Below, in pieces: positions 29,101 through 33,403 of a stretch of 34,950 nt of DNA; positions within the stretch are counted from its first letter, which is position 1; the number at the start of each line of letters is the position of its first letter. The stretch comes from Spartobacteria bacterium (lineage in GTDB: Bacteria; Verrucomicrobiota; Kiritimatiellia; CAIQIC01; Lenti-01). The position numbers and the translations under genes are program-made. The DNA lies in NCBI GenBank assembly GCA_009930415.1, contig RZYG01000006.1:1-34950 (forward strand), in the 5' to 3' direction. Under the pieces are notes generated by a model that searched no databases, was not told the origin of the DNA, and saw only the letters and a program-made list of their open reading frames with translations.

Positions 29101-32100
29101 CCAGCCGTCCGGCAAGCCGTCCGAATCCGTGTCGACCGCCAACGGGTCGGTGCCGTAATCCTCGATCTCCGCGCGGTCCCTTAAACCGTCGCCGTCCGTG
29201 TCGGAGTCCCGCGGATCCGTGCCCGCGCCGTATTCCTCCACGTTCGACAAGCCGTCCGCATCGTCGTCCCCGCCCGCATCGTCCACGAGCGGATTGAACA
29301 CGTGGACCCATTCCCAACCGTCGGGCATTCCGTCGCCGTCCGTGTCGGCCGCCTGCGGATTCGTGGCCGCGCCGTATTCCTGTCCATTCGCCAAACCGTC
29401 GCCGTCGGGATCGGCCGCCGCATCGTCCGCCAGCGGATTCAAGCCGTTCGCCGCTTCCCAGCCGTCCGGCAGCCCGTCGCCGTCCGTATCGCCGTCTTGC
29501 GGATCCGTGCCGGCCGCCTGCTCCTGCAAATGGGTCAGCCCGTCGCCGTCGGCGTCGGCCCCCGCATCGTCCACCAAGGGATCAAGGCCGTTCGCGACCT
29601 CCCAGCCGTCGGGCAGCCCGTCGCCGTCCGTATCGCCGTCTTGAGGATTCGTGCCCGCGCCGTATTCCTGTCCGTTCGTCAATCCGTCGCCGTCGGCATC
29701 GGACCCCGCATCGTTCGCCAGCGGATTCAAGCCATGGGTCGTTTCCCAGCCATCCGGCATCCCGTCGCCGTCCGTGTCCGGCAGGTTCGGATGCGTGCCC
29801 AGACCGAGCTCTTCCTGGTTCGTCAGGCCGTCGCCGTCGGGATCCGCCGCCGCGTCGGCGACCAGCGCATCCGTGCCGTGGTCGATTTCCCAGGCGTCCG
29901 GCAAGCCGTCGGAATCCGTATCGCCGGCCAATGGATTCGTTCCGTAGATGATCGCTTCGGCATGGTCGTTCAGCCCGTCGTCGTCGCTGTCGGCGTCGAA
30001 CGGATCGGTGCCGTGCGTCACGACTTCGGCGAAATCGTCCAGTCCGTCGCCATCCGGATCGCCGTTGCGCGGATTCGTGTCCTGGACGTATTCTTGGAGA
30101 TTCGTCAGTCCGTCGCCGTCCGCATCGCCGTCTGCGTCGGATACCGCCGGGTTGAAATCGTGGGCCACCTCCCACGCATCCGGCATGCCGTCGGCGTCGC
30201 CGTCTGCGGACAGCGGATCGCTGCCGTGGACGTCCACTTCGGCGCCGTCGGCCAGCCCGTCGCCGTCGGTGTCGGCGGCGTTAGGAGCCGTGCCGGCCTC
30301 CCACTCGCGGCCATTCACCAGCCCGTCGCCGTCCGGATCGCCCAGCCAATCGTTGACCGCCGCCAGTTCGTTCGTCGAGAGCGCCTGCCGGTAGATGCGC
30401 ACGTCGTCGATCGCACCCCGCCAGAACGAATCGGGCACGTTGACGTGGCCGCCGCCGATCAACAGTTCGGGCTGCATCTGCGCGCTGAACGTCTGGTTCG
30501 AAGAAGCCGCCAAGCGGCCATCCACGAACAGCCGGGCCGTCGTTCCGTCGTGCGAAAACGCCACGTCCGCCCAGCGGCCGGTCGGCGACGGAACGCTGAC
30601 CAGCCGCGCCAGCGGCGCATGGTCGCTGCCCAAAATACCCACGAGGGCATTCATGGTCCGATAATGGCGCAACGTGAAGCCCGGCCAAAGGCCGCCCGAA
30701 TAGGTGCCGTCCGAAATGACCGTGGGGTAGTTCCCCGTCCAGCCGGATTGCTGCCAAATCACGGCCGCCACCGTGAACGGCGCGCTCGTCACCACGGCCA
30801 TGCCGTTCGATTGTCCGACGGCCACGACGTCGTTCAGGCCGTCGAACCATAAAGCGCCCCGGTTGCGCCCCGTCGTCCAATTCGTCGCCGCCACGTTGCG
30901 CAAGCGACCGGGCCAATTCGTCGAAACCCGGTTCGATGCCACGGTTCCCGCGCCTTCGTCGAACGACCAGTGCGCCGCCAACCCATAGGCCGACCCGCCA
31001 TCCGACAGCGGATCAAAGCCGTGAACCACTTCCCATCCATCGGGCAATCCGTCCGAATCCGTGTCCGCCGCCAGCGGATCCGTTTCATAGACGTTCAGTT
31101 CGCCCAGATCCGTCAGATTGTCCCCGTCGGTATCGACGTCGCGGGGATCGGTGCCCGCGTTCATTTCCTGCAGGTTGGTGAGACCGTCGCCGTCCCGATC
31201 GTCGCCGGCATTGCTCAGGAGCGGATTGAGGCCGTGGCTGGCCTCCCAGCCATCCGTCATGCCGTCGCCATCCGTATCCATGTCCAGCGGGGCGGTGCCC
31301 GTGCCGTATTCCTGCAGGTTGGTCAACCCGTCGGCATCGGGATCCGCGGCGGCATCGGCCTCGAGCGCGTTCGTCCCGTGGGCGATTTCCCAGCCATCCG
31401 GCAAGCCATCGGCATCCGTATCGGCCAGGTTCGGGTGCGTCCCGGCCGCCTGTTCCGCCCAATTCGCCAACCCATCGCCGTCGGGGTCCGCCGCCGCGTC
31501 AGAAACCAACGGTTCCGTTCCGTTCGCAATTTCCCAGGCATCGGACATTTCGTCGCCGTCGGTGTCCGGATCCAGCGGATTCGTGCCGTACGTGATGGCT
31601 TCCGCAAAATCGTTCAATCCGTCGCCGTCGCTGTCGGCGGCGAACGGATCGGTGCCGTGCGTCATGACTTCCGCGTAGTCGTTCAATCCGTCGCCGTCCG
31701 GATCGCCGTGGCGCGGATCCGTGCCGGCGCCGCATTCCTGCAGATTGGTGAGACCGTCGCCGTCCGCGTCGCCGTCCGCATCGGGTACCGCCGGATCGAA
31801 ATCGTGAGCGACTTCCCAGGCGTCCGGCAGGCCGTCGGCATCCGTGTCGGCCGACAGGGGATTGCTGCCGTGAAGGTCCACTTCCGCGCCGTCCGCCAGC
31901 CCGTCGCCGTCGCTGTCGGCCTCGTTCGGATCGGTTTCATGCTGCCATTCGCGGCCGTTGACCAGCCCGTCGCCGTCCGGATCGCCCAGCCAGTCGTTCG
32001 CCGCCGCCAGTTCATCCGTCGAGAGCGCCTGCCGATAGATGCGCACGTCGTCGATGGCCCCGCGCCAGAAAGAATCGGGCACGTTGACGTGGCCTCCGCC

Positions 32101-33285
32101 GATCAGCAGTTCCGGCTGCCGCGCCGCGGAAAAAGCGCTGGACGCCGCCGCCACGAGCCGCCCGTCCACGAAAAGCCGCGCCGTCGTCCCGTCGTGCGCA
32201 AACGCCACGTCCACCCAGCGGCCGGCCCCCGCCGGCATCCAGTTCGTCGCGAAAAGTTGTTTCAGCGGCGCATTGCTGGCGCCGATATTCAGCACCATGG
32301 CGTTGGTGGCCCGTTGATAGCGCAGCGTGAAGCCCGGCCAAAGCCCGCCCGAATAGAACCCATCCGAAATCACGGTCGGATAGTTCCCCGTCCACGATCC
32401 GTCCTGCCAAACCGTCGCCGTCACCGTGAACGGCGCGCCCGTCACGACGGCGCCAGCATTCGACTGCGATACCGCCACGTAGTCGTTCGCGCCATCGAAT
32501 CCCAGCGCGCCCCCGTTGCGCCCCGTCGTCCAATTGCTGGCCGTCATGCCGCGCAGAACTCCCGGCCAATTCGTCGAGACCCGGTTCGACGCCCAGTTCC
32601 CCGTCCCCTCGTCGAACGTCCAGTGGGCCACGAGACCCAACGCCGCGCCGCCGTCCGACGTCGGCACAAACCCCTGATCCACTTCCCATTTGTCCGGCAG
32701 CCCGTCCGAATCCGTATCCACCGCCAGCGGATCGGTGGCATGCGTGAGCACTTCCTCGCCGTCGGTCAGGCCATCGCCGTCGGTATCGGCGAAATCCGGT
32801 CGGGTACCGCGTTCGTATTCCGCGAGATTGGCCAAGCCGTCGGCATCGGCGTCGATCGCGGCATCGGCGGGATCGAGCGGATTCAGCAACAACGGCCGCC
32901 GCAACTCGTAGACGTCGTCGATGCCGTCTCCATCGGAATCCAGCGGCTGCGTCACGTCCCGCGAGCGCACCCGATAGAATTGCCGGGATTGCAGCGGAAA
33001 GACGTCCGCATCTTGCCAGGTCTGCGTGCCCTGCACGCCCAGCACCAGGCCCGTCAGCCCCCAGTTGCTCACGGAAGGAGCCGCCTGCACCAGATGGTAG
33101 TCGGTGGTGGCCGACGGAATCTCGATCCGAAAATCCAGATTGGTGCGCTGCGCTTCGATCCAAAAGTCCGCCACGCCGGCATCCGGCCCCGGCAAGACCA
33201 GCCAGAGCCCCAGAAAAACCCACCAACAACCCGGCCGCCAAGCGGTCAGGTTCTTGATTCTACGACCTGCTGGAAGCCCGAGCAT
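17173..33285 (-). CDS. Giant secreted repeat protein (5370 aa): nine LamG/concanavalin-like domains, thrombospondin type-3 tracts, embedded glycosidase-like domain
   Basis: Single uninterrupted ORF; basic-hydrophobic N-terminus GRRIKNLTAWRPGCWWVFLGLWLVLPGPDAGVADF; repeated LamG cores ending GGGHVNVPDSFWRGAIDDVRIYRQAL; dense DxDxDGDGLxDxxE motifs. All LamG landmark spacings are multiples of 3. Confidence 0.95.
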   Translation of the reverse strand: MLGLPAGRRIKNLTAWRPGCWWVFLGLWLVLPGPDAGVADFWIEAQRTNLDFRIEIPSATTDYHLVQAAPSVSNWGLTGLVLGVQGTQTWQDADVFPLQSRQFYRVRSRDVTQPLDSDGDGIDDVYELRRPLLLNPLDPADAAIDADADGLANLAEYERGTRPDFADTDGDGLTDGEEVLTHATDPLAVDTDSDGLPDKWEVDQGFVPTSDGGAALGLVAHWTFDEGTGNWASNRVSTNWPGVLRGMTASNWTTGRNGGALGFDGANDYVAVSQSNAGAVVTGAPFTVTATVWQDGSWTGNYPTVISDGFYSGGLWPGFTLRYQRATNAMVLNIGASNAPLKQLFATNWMPAGAGRWVDVAFAHDGTTARLFVDGRLVAAASSAFSAARQPELLIGGGHVNVPDSFWRGAIDDVRIYRQALSTDELAAANDWLGDPDGDGLVNGREWQHETDPNEADSDGDGLADGAEVDLHGSNPLSADTDADGLPDAWEVAHDFDPAVPDADGDADGDGLTNLQECGAGTDPRHGDPDGDGLNDYAEVMTHGTDPFAADSDGDGLNDFAEAITYGTNPLDPDTDGDEMSDAWEIANGTEPLVSDAAADPDGDGLANWAEQAAGTHPNLADTDADGLPDGWEIAHGTNALEADAAADPDADGLTNLQEYGTGTAPLDMDTDGDGMTDGWEASHGLNPLLSNAGDDRDGDGLTNLQEMNAGTDPRDVDTDGDNLTDLGELNVYETDPLAADTDSDGLPDGWEVVHGFDPLSDGGSAYGLAAHWSFDEGAGTVASNRVSTNWPGRLRNVAATNWTTGRNRGALWFDGLNDVVAVGQSNGMAVVTSAPFTVAAVIWQQSGWTGNYPTVISDGTYSGGLWPGFTLRHYRTMNALVGILGSDHAPLARLVSVPSPTGRWADVAFSHDGTTARLFVDGRLAASSNQTFSAQMQPELLIGGGHVNVPDSFWRGAIDDVRIYRQALSTNELAAVNDWLGDPDGDGLVNGREWEAGTAPNAADTDGDGLADGAEVDVHGSDPLSADGDADGMPDAWEVAHDFNPAVSDADGDADGDGLTNLQEYVQDTNPRNGDPDGDGLDDFAEVVTHGTDPFDADSDDDGLNDHAEAIIYGTNPLAGDTDSDGLPDAWEIDHGTDALVADAAADPDGDGLTNQEELGLGTHPNLPDTDGDGMPDGWETTHGLNPLANDAGSDADGDGLTNGQEYGAGTNPQDGDTDGDGLPDGWEVANGLDPLVDDAGADADGDGLTHLQEQAAGTDPQDGDTDGDGLPDGWEAANGLNPLADDAAADPDGDGLANGQEYGAATNPQAADTDGDGMPDGWEWVHVFNPLVDDAGGDDDADGLSNVEEYGAGTDPRDSDTDGDGLRDRAEIEDYGTDPLAVDTDSDGLPDGWEQANGFDPRSDGGLAYGLTAHWRFDEGAGTTASNRVSANWPGLLRGMAAGNWTVGRNGGALEFNGLNSVVAVAQSNGAAVATGAPFTVMAVLRQDGAWTGNYPTAVSDGSYAGGYWPGFTLRYQRGANAMLVNIGSSNAPLKQLQATNWVPARADRWVDVAFAHDGSTARLFVDGRLAVSAAGAFSAALQPELLIGGGHVNVHESFWRGAIDDVRIYRQALGTNDLAAVNDWLGDPDGDSFINGREWEAGTDPNEADSDGDGLADGAEVDVHGSDPLSADGDADGMPDAWEVAYDFEPAVPDADGDADNDGLANLQEYDSSTNPRNGDPDGDGLNDYAEVVTHGTDPFDADSDDDGLSDYAETQTHGTDPLDPDTDADGLPDRWEVDVGLDALAGEGREGADGDPDGDGLTNATEYGLGTHPNWPDTDADGLPDGWEHAHGLNPLADDAAGDADGDGLTNAQEYADDVDPQDPDTDGDGMPDGWEVAHGLNPGLDDAAGDADGDGLDNLAEFSAGTDPQAADTDDDGLTDAQEVGTYGTDPLAVDTDSDGLPDGWEQTHGFNPRSDGGMAFGLTAHWTFDGGAATFVSNRISTNWPGLLRNTSASNWIAGRNGGALRFDGQNDYVAVAQTNAGAVVTGAPFTVTAVVRQDGAWTGNYPTVVSDGAYSGGFWPGFTLRYQRATNALVLNIGASNAPLKQLLATNWLPARADRWVDVAFAHDGTTAWFYASGQLVASASNAFSARLQPELLLGAGHVNVPESFWRGAIDDVRIYRQALGTNEWMAVNDWLGDPDGDGLVNGREWQLGTDPNAADLDLDGDGLPDDWELLHFGDLDETGAGDADGDGLTNGEEYEQETDPLDSDTDDDGLDDGDEVQVHRTDPLLSDTDGDGLGDQAEIDPHGTDPLSADTDGDDLPDAWELDVGLEPANAVGDQGGAGDPDDDGLDNRQELAHGTDPLAADTDGDGLPDGAETAVGTDPLAADTDSDGLPDAWEVAHGFNPLSDGGRAQGLVARWAFDDGLATFASNWVSTNWPGRLRGMASNAWTTGRNGGALEFDGVDDGIAVAQTNGAAVVKSAPFTVTAVVWQDGTWTGGYPTVISDAAYDGVYWPGFTLRVQRSMDALVGLVGSSNAPRAQLVRTNWAAVSTGRWVDVALAHDGTKARLFVDGGLVSVKEQPFSAQMQPELWMGAGQVNTPESFWRGKLDDVRIYRSALTAAGLATVNDWLGDPDGDGLVNGREWEAGTNPNEADSDGDGLEDGAEMDVHGSDPLSADGDADGMPDLWEVTHDFHPAVPDADGDADGDGLTNLQEYGYGTNPRNGDPDGDGLEDDEEIAAGTDPFDADSDGDGLNDYAEAITYGTDPLSDDTDSDGLPDAWEIANGTDALVADAAADPDGDGLTNQEERGLGTHPNLPDTDGDGMPDGWEAAHGLNPLANDAAGDPDGDGLANGQEYGATTDPQAADTDGDGMPDGWELYNGFDPLVDDAGGDDDGDGLSNAEEYGAGTDPRDSDTDGDGLGDRAEIEDHGTDPVAADTDSDGLPDGWELAHELNPLSDGGLSYGLAAHWRFDEGTGTTASNRVSSNWPGLLRGMAASNWTVGRNGGALGFDGVNDGVAVAQSNGAAVVTGAPFTVTAVLRQDGAWTGNYPTVISDGQFTGGYWPGFTLRYQRGPNAMTVNVGGTNSLSQLPATNWLPAQAGRWVDVAFAHDGSTARLFVGGRLAKEMAGAFSAALQPELLIGGGHVNEHESGWRGALDDVRIYRQALSTNDLAAVNDWLGDPDGDGFINGREWEAGTDPNDADSDGDGLADGAEVDLHGSDPLSADGDADGMPDAWEVAHDFEPAVPDADGDADGDGLTNLQEYGYGTDPRNGDPDGDGLNDYAEVVTHGTDPFDADSDDDGLNDYAEAETYGTNPLDPDTDGDGLPDLWEVETGLDALDGEGREGADGDPDGDGLTNQEERGLGTHPLLADTDGDGLDDGDELPLATDPLDADSDADGLPDGWEVDYEFNPLSGMATNLHLRLWLRFDEGAGTALVNSASAEYPAQIRGATGTQWTNDAKGRGALWLGGSNGYVAVAQAQGAVVTGGSFTVCAWVWQETGASPYPTLVSDGAWRGDAYWPGFTLRVTEGGDQVMGLVGSADQPVAEVAADLWGARWGGRWTHVALVQEQDTTRLYVDGSLWSARTNVFVPATNAELRIGRGHVNEPDSAWRGKMDDVRIYGTALTSAQLAELFEAQADANADGASNREEFLAAEDPRADAGVAGSEGALDMLFVPRDWTPEDPPQYLAHFGDSNPGNEIHVFLENDKLKFILMDADGNRHAVFHPNLVGGGFLLSNATNRITASWRGFNTGRPTAEMRLFVNGIDHQADMGLVHNPRLTTSFWEYETDYWNAAFVAAPWSGVVRSNAVRFGSWADGIYAAKVDWVAAHVRPTAYGMAATNPLPTFALRAKDPPAPGARPRTLIQEITRPMGVADFVSSNAMRVLIRRYAQVADAAEKTMSWMGWAQSAPKTWDIIEANVRDAIAIGNEEGLDIALSSANHLEPKICYRYSNSLPNRAECLAATTNGAEIRVFLTNATWVINDSFEVPRFDVADRTTVSNFLDKWRLDLSVFSDYGYFFFNEPSLNGWEDGSYLRSPTASTNGLAWFREYVVARYGPAHAGIRFPVSPLGYGAAEATNAAAYRLVLDEAITNRFEITTDPDHWAQWWEWRQVVFAHLMAGYAEQLAALNATNAHWRGMVAFISPQLAWKPWAAINLPLLSQIPDLDWMVMENSRRYTYGTTARRVEEDVQLQLAGLKEVMGTNTGFGSYAMAHTYPFPAVSPGATNATYNLNWLSNDVAHAVLPEFQSSLVVPYSAFLLVNRPGYTSSYQNAHYVPEVADLWSRERFAKLWAPLEGHSATGDTTTNPIIRFAWAPLEQAQAYEWQFSAATDFSATNLRTLTATARIDWSMLDQPMPAAGQPLHWRVRGIFHVLAFDEAGRVVETNRYFGTWANAPETVVLADVDGDGLPDAWERLRLGHLDEIAGGDPDGDGLTNLQEYAAGANPTLGDTDGDGLADAAEVLQHGTHPARVDTDGDGLNDRAEAITYGTAPLDPDSDGDGLNDYAEIVTWGTDPLAVDTDGDGLSDSWEIAVGLNPLSDDAGNDDDDDGLSNELEATYGTDPMDPDTDGDGLSDGDEVALHHTDPANPDTDGDGLSDAAETVPGATDPLDPDSDGDGMWDGWEVRYGLLPLEDDAAADADADGLSNWLEHGYGSHPREPDSDSDGLPDLWERDNGLDLTSDGGLEYGLAARWTFDEGVGGVASNAVSTNWPGTLRFMTETNWIAGRGGRALWFDGVNDAVAVAQAAGHAVVTAAPFTVTAVIWQDEAWTGLYPTVVSDARLVSGDRVPGYVLRYHAGQNRLVGLAGNSNAVTYGAGTTNWLPIGGGRWVDVALTHDGTWTRLYVEGQLAGTTSNGFDAVRQSELLIGGGHLNVLDAFWRGKIDDVRIYRSALDAFHLAVVNDWLGDPDLDGLVNGREWQQGTDPNDPDTDGDGLSDYDEVAVHGTDPLLMDTDGDQMPDAWEVAFGTNPLLDDADDDDDDDGLTHFQEYVNGTWPLQADPDADGLLDGDEIARGTDPFDADSDDDGLSDGAEVWTHATNPLAADTDVDGLPDKWELDSGLNANVANADEDPDGDGLINLEEYGWGTLPLVPDTDADGLEDGPEIANGADPLAPDTDADGLPDGWEVDYGFNPASDGGLAHGLAARWTFEETADGIVSNRATALWPARLVAMAETNWTAGRGVGTALGFDGANDYVAVDQTAAAVVTGAPFTVTAVIWQEPGWTNVYPTVVSDGYLFMTNRWPGFALRYVAGLDALAGYAGSSNAPVGAVLATNWSGVRAGRWVDVALAHDGIQARLFVDGREVAAAPQAFTAARQPELRIGGGHVNVPEAYWRGRIDDLRIYRSALGTNELALVDDWLADADGDGASNGAEYLAGTDPRVP
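17241..17900 (-). repeat. LamG domain copy 9 (C-terminal)
   Basis: GLAARWTFEETADGIVSNRATALWPARLVAM...GGGHVNVPEAYWRGRIDDLRIYRSALGTNELALVDDWL. Confidence 0.85.
17901..18601 (-). repeat. Thrombospondin type-3-like tract between LamG8 and LamG9
   Basis: Tandem DxDGDG units with DDADDDDDDDGLTHFQEY. Confidence 0.85.
18602..19262 (-). repeat. LamG domain copy 8
   Basis: GLAARWTFDEGVGGVASNAVSTNWPGTLRFM...GGGHLNVLDAFWRGKIDDVRIYRSALDAFHLAVVNDWLG. Confidence 0.85.
19263..20130 (-). repeat. Thrombospondin type-3-like tract between the glycosidase-like domain and LamG8
   Basis: VLADVDGDGLPDAWERLRLG...DTDGDGLSDAAETVPGATDPLDPDSDGDGMWDGWE... Confidence 0.85.
20190..22320 (-). other. Non-repetitive domain within the giant CDS: degenerate LamG-like beta segment followed by a candidate TIM-barrel glycosidase-like segment
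   Basis: ALDMLFVPRDWTPEDPPQYLAHFGDSNPGNEIHVFLENDKLKFILMDADGNR... then RRYAQVADAAEKTMSWMGWAQ...DYGYFFFNEPSLNGWEDGSYLRSPTASTNGLAWFREYVVARYGP...IPDLDWMVMENSRRYTYGTTARRVEEDVQLQLAGL. Confidence 0.55.
22405..23063 (-). repeat. LamG domain copy 7 (divergent)
   Basis: LHLRLWLRFDEGAGTALVNSASAEYPAQIRG...VVTGGSFTVCAWVWQETG...GHVNEPDSAWRGKMDDVRIYGTALTSAQLAELFEA. Confidence 0.82.
23064..23777 (-). repeat. Thrombospondin type-3-like tract between LamG6 and LamG7
   Basis: Tandem DxDGDG units; includes ALDGEGREGADGDPDGDGLTN shared with the LamG3-4 tract. Confidence 0.85.
23778..24430 (-). repeat. LamG domain copy 6 (type C)
   Basis: GLAAHWRFDEGTGTTASNRVSSNWPG...VLRQDGAWTGNYPT...FSAALQPELLIGGGHVNEHESGWRGALDDVRIYRQALSTNDLAAVNDWLG. 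Confidence 0.85.
24431..25424 (-). repeat. Thrombospondin type-3-like tract between LamG5 and LamG6
   Basis: Tandem DxDGDG units, collinear with the LamG2-3 tract except for the 288-nt difference and one codon. Confidence 0.85.
25425..26080 (-). repeat. LamG domain copy 5 (type B)
   Basis: GLVARWAFDDGLATFASNWVSTNWPG...MDALVGLVGSSNAPRAQLV...FSAQMQPELWMGAGQVNTPESFWRGKLDDVRIY. Confidence 0.85.
26081..26731 (-). repeat. Thrombospondin type-3-like tract between LamG4 and LamG5
   Basis: Tandem DxDGDG units; different unit order from the other tracts. Confidence 0.85.
26732..27390 (-). repeat. LamG domain copy 4 (type A)
   Basis: GLTAHWTFDGGAATFVSNRISTNWPG...NDYVAVAQTNAGAVVTGAPF...RYQRATNALVLNIGASNAPLKQLLATNW. 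Confidence 0.85.
27391..28397 (-). repeat. Thrombospondin type-3-like tract between LamG3 and LamG4
   Basis: Tandem DxDGDG units; includes ALAGEGREGADGDPDGDGLTN. Confidence 0.85.
28398..29057 (-). repeat. LamG domain copy 3 (type C)
   Basis: GLTAHWRFDEGAGTTASNRVSANWPG...VLRQDGAWTGNYPT...FSAALQPELLIGGGHVNVHESFWRGAIDDVRIYRQALGTNDLAAVNDWLG. Confidence 0.85.
29058..30336 (-). repeat. Thrombospondin type-3-like tract between LamG2 and LamG3 (contains two extra 48-aa units)
   Basis: Tandem DxDGDG units; expanded relative to the LamG5-6 tract. Confidence 0.85.
30337..30987 (-). repeat. LamG domain copy 2 (type B)
   Basis: GLAAHWSFDEGAGTVASNRVSTNWPG...MNALVGILGSDHAPLARLV...FSAQMQPELLIGGGHVNVPDSFWRGAIDDVRIY. 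Confidence 0.85.
30988..31984 (-). repeat. Thrombospondin type-3-like Ca-binding tract between LamG1 and LamG2
   Basis: Tandem DxDGDGLxDxxEvxxhGTdPlxaDtD units. Confidence 0.85.
31985..32641 (-). repeat. LamG domain copy 1 (type A)
   Basis: GLVAHWTFDEGTGNWASNRVSTNWPG...NIGASNAPLKQLFATNW...WRGAIDDVRIYRQALSTDELAAANDWLG. Confidence 0.85.
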
Positions 33286-33403
33286 CGTGTCCGGTTGGGG
33301 GTTGCGTGTGCGCGCTTAACACTACTCAAATACAATAACCCCGCGCCGCACCGACATCAAACCCGATTCTCCGGAAACCGCAGGGACTTCCGCAAAACAC
33401 ATC

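Noticed and set aside
17901-32640. CRISPR-like or satellite-like periodic GTCGCCGTC motif
   Set aside because: Periodicity is in-frame coding repeat of Asp/Gly-rich TSP3 units; there are no constant repeats with unique spacers and no cas genes.
17173-33285. Possible frameshifts or split genes inside the giant ORF
   Set aside because: The nine LamG landmark positions are all separated by multiples of 3 and the ORF is open throughout; no pseudogene evidence.
33286-33403. Promoter for the giant gene in the AT-richer patch around 33318-33345
   Set aside because: Locally AT-rich for this genome, but no convincing -35/-10 pair or Shine-Dalgarno could be read on the minus strand; left uncalled.
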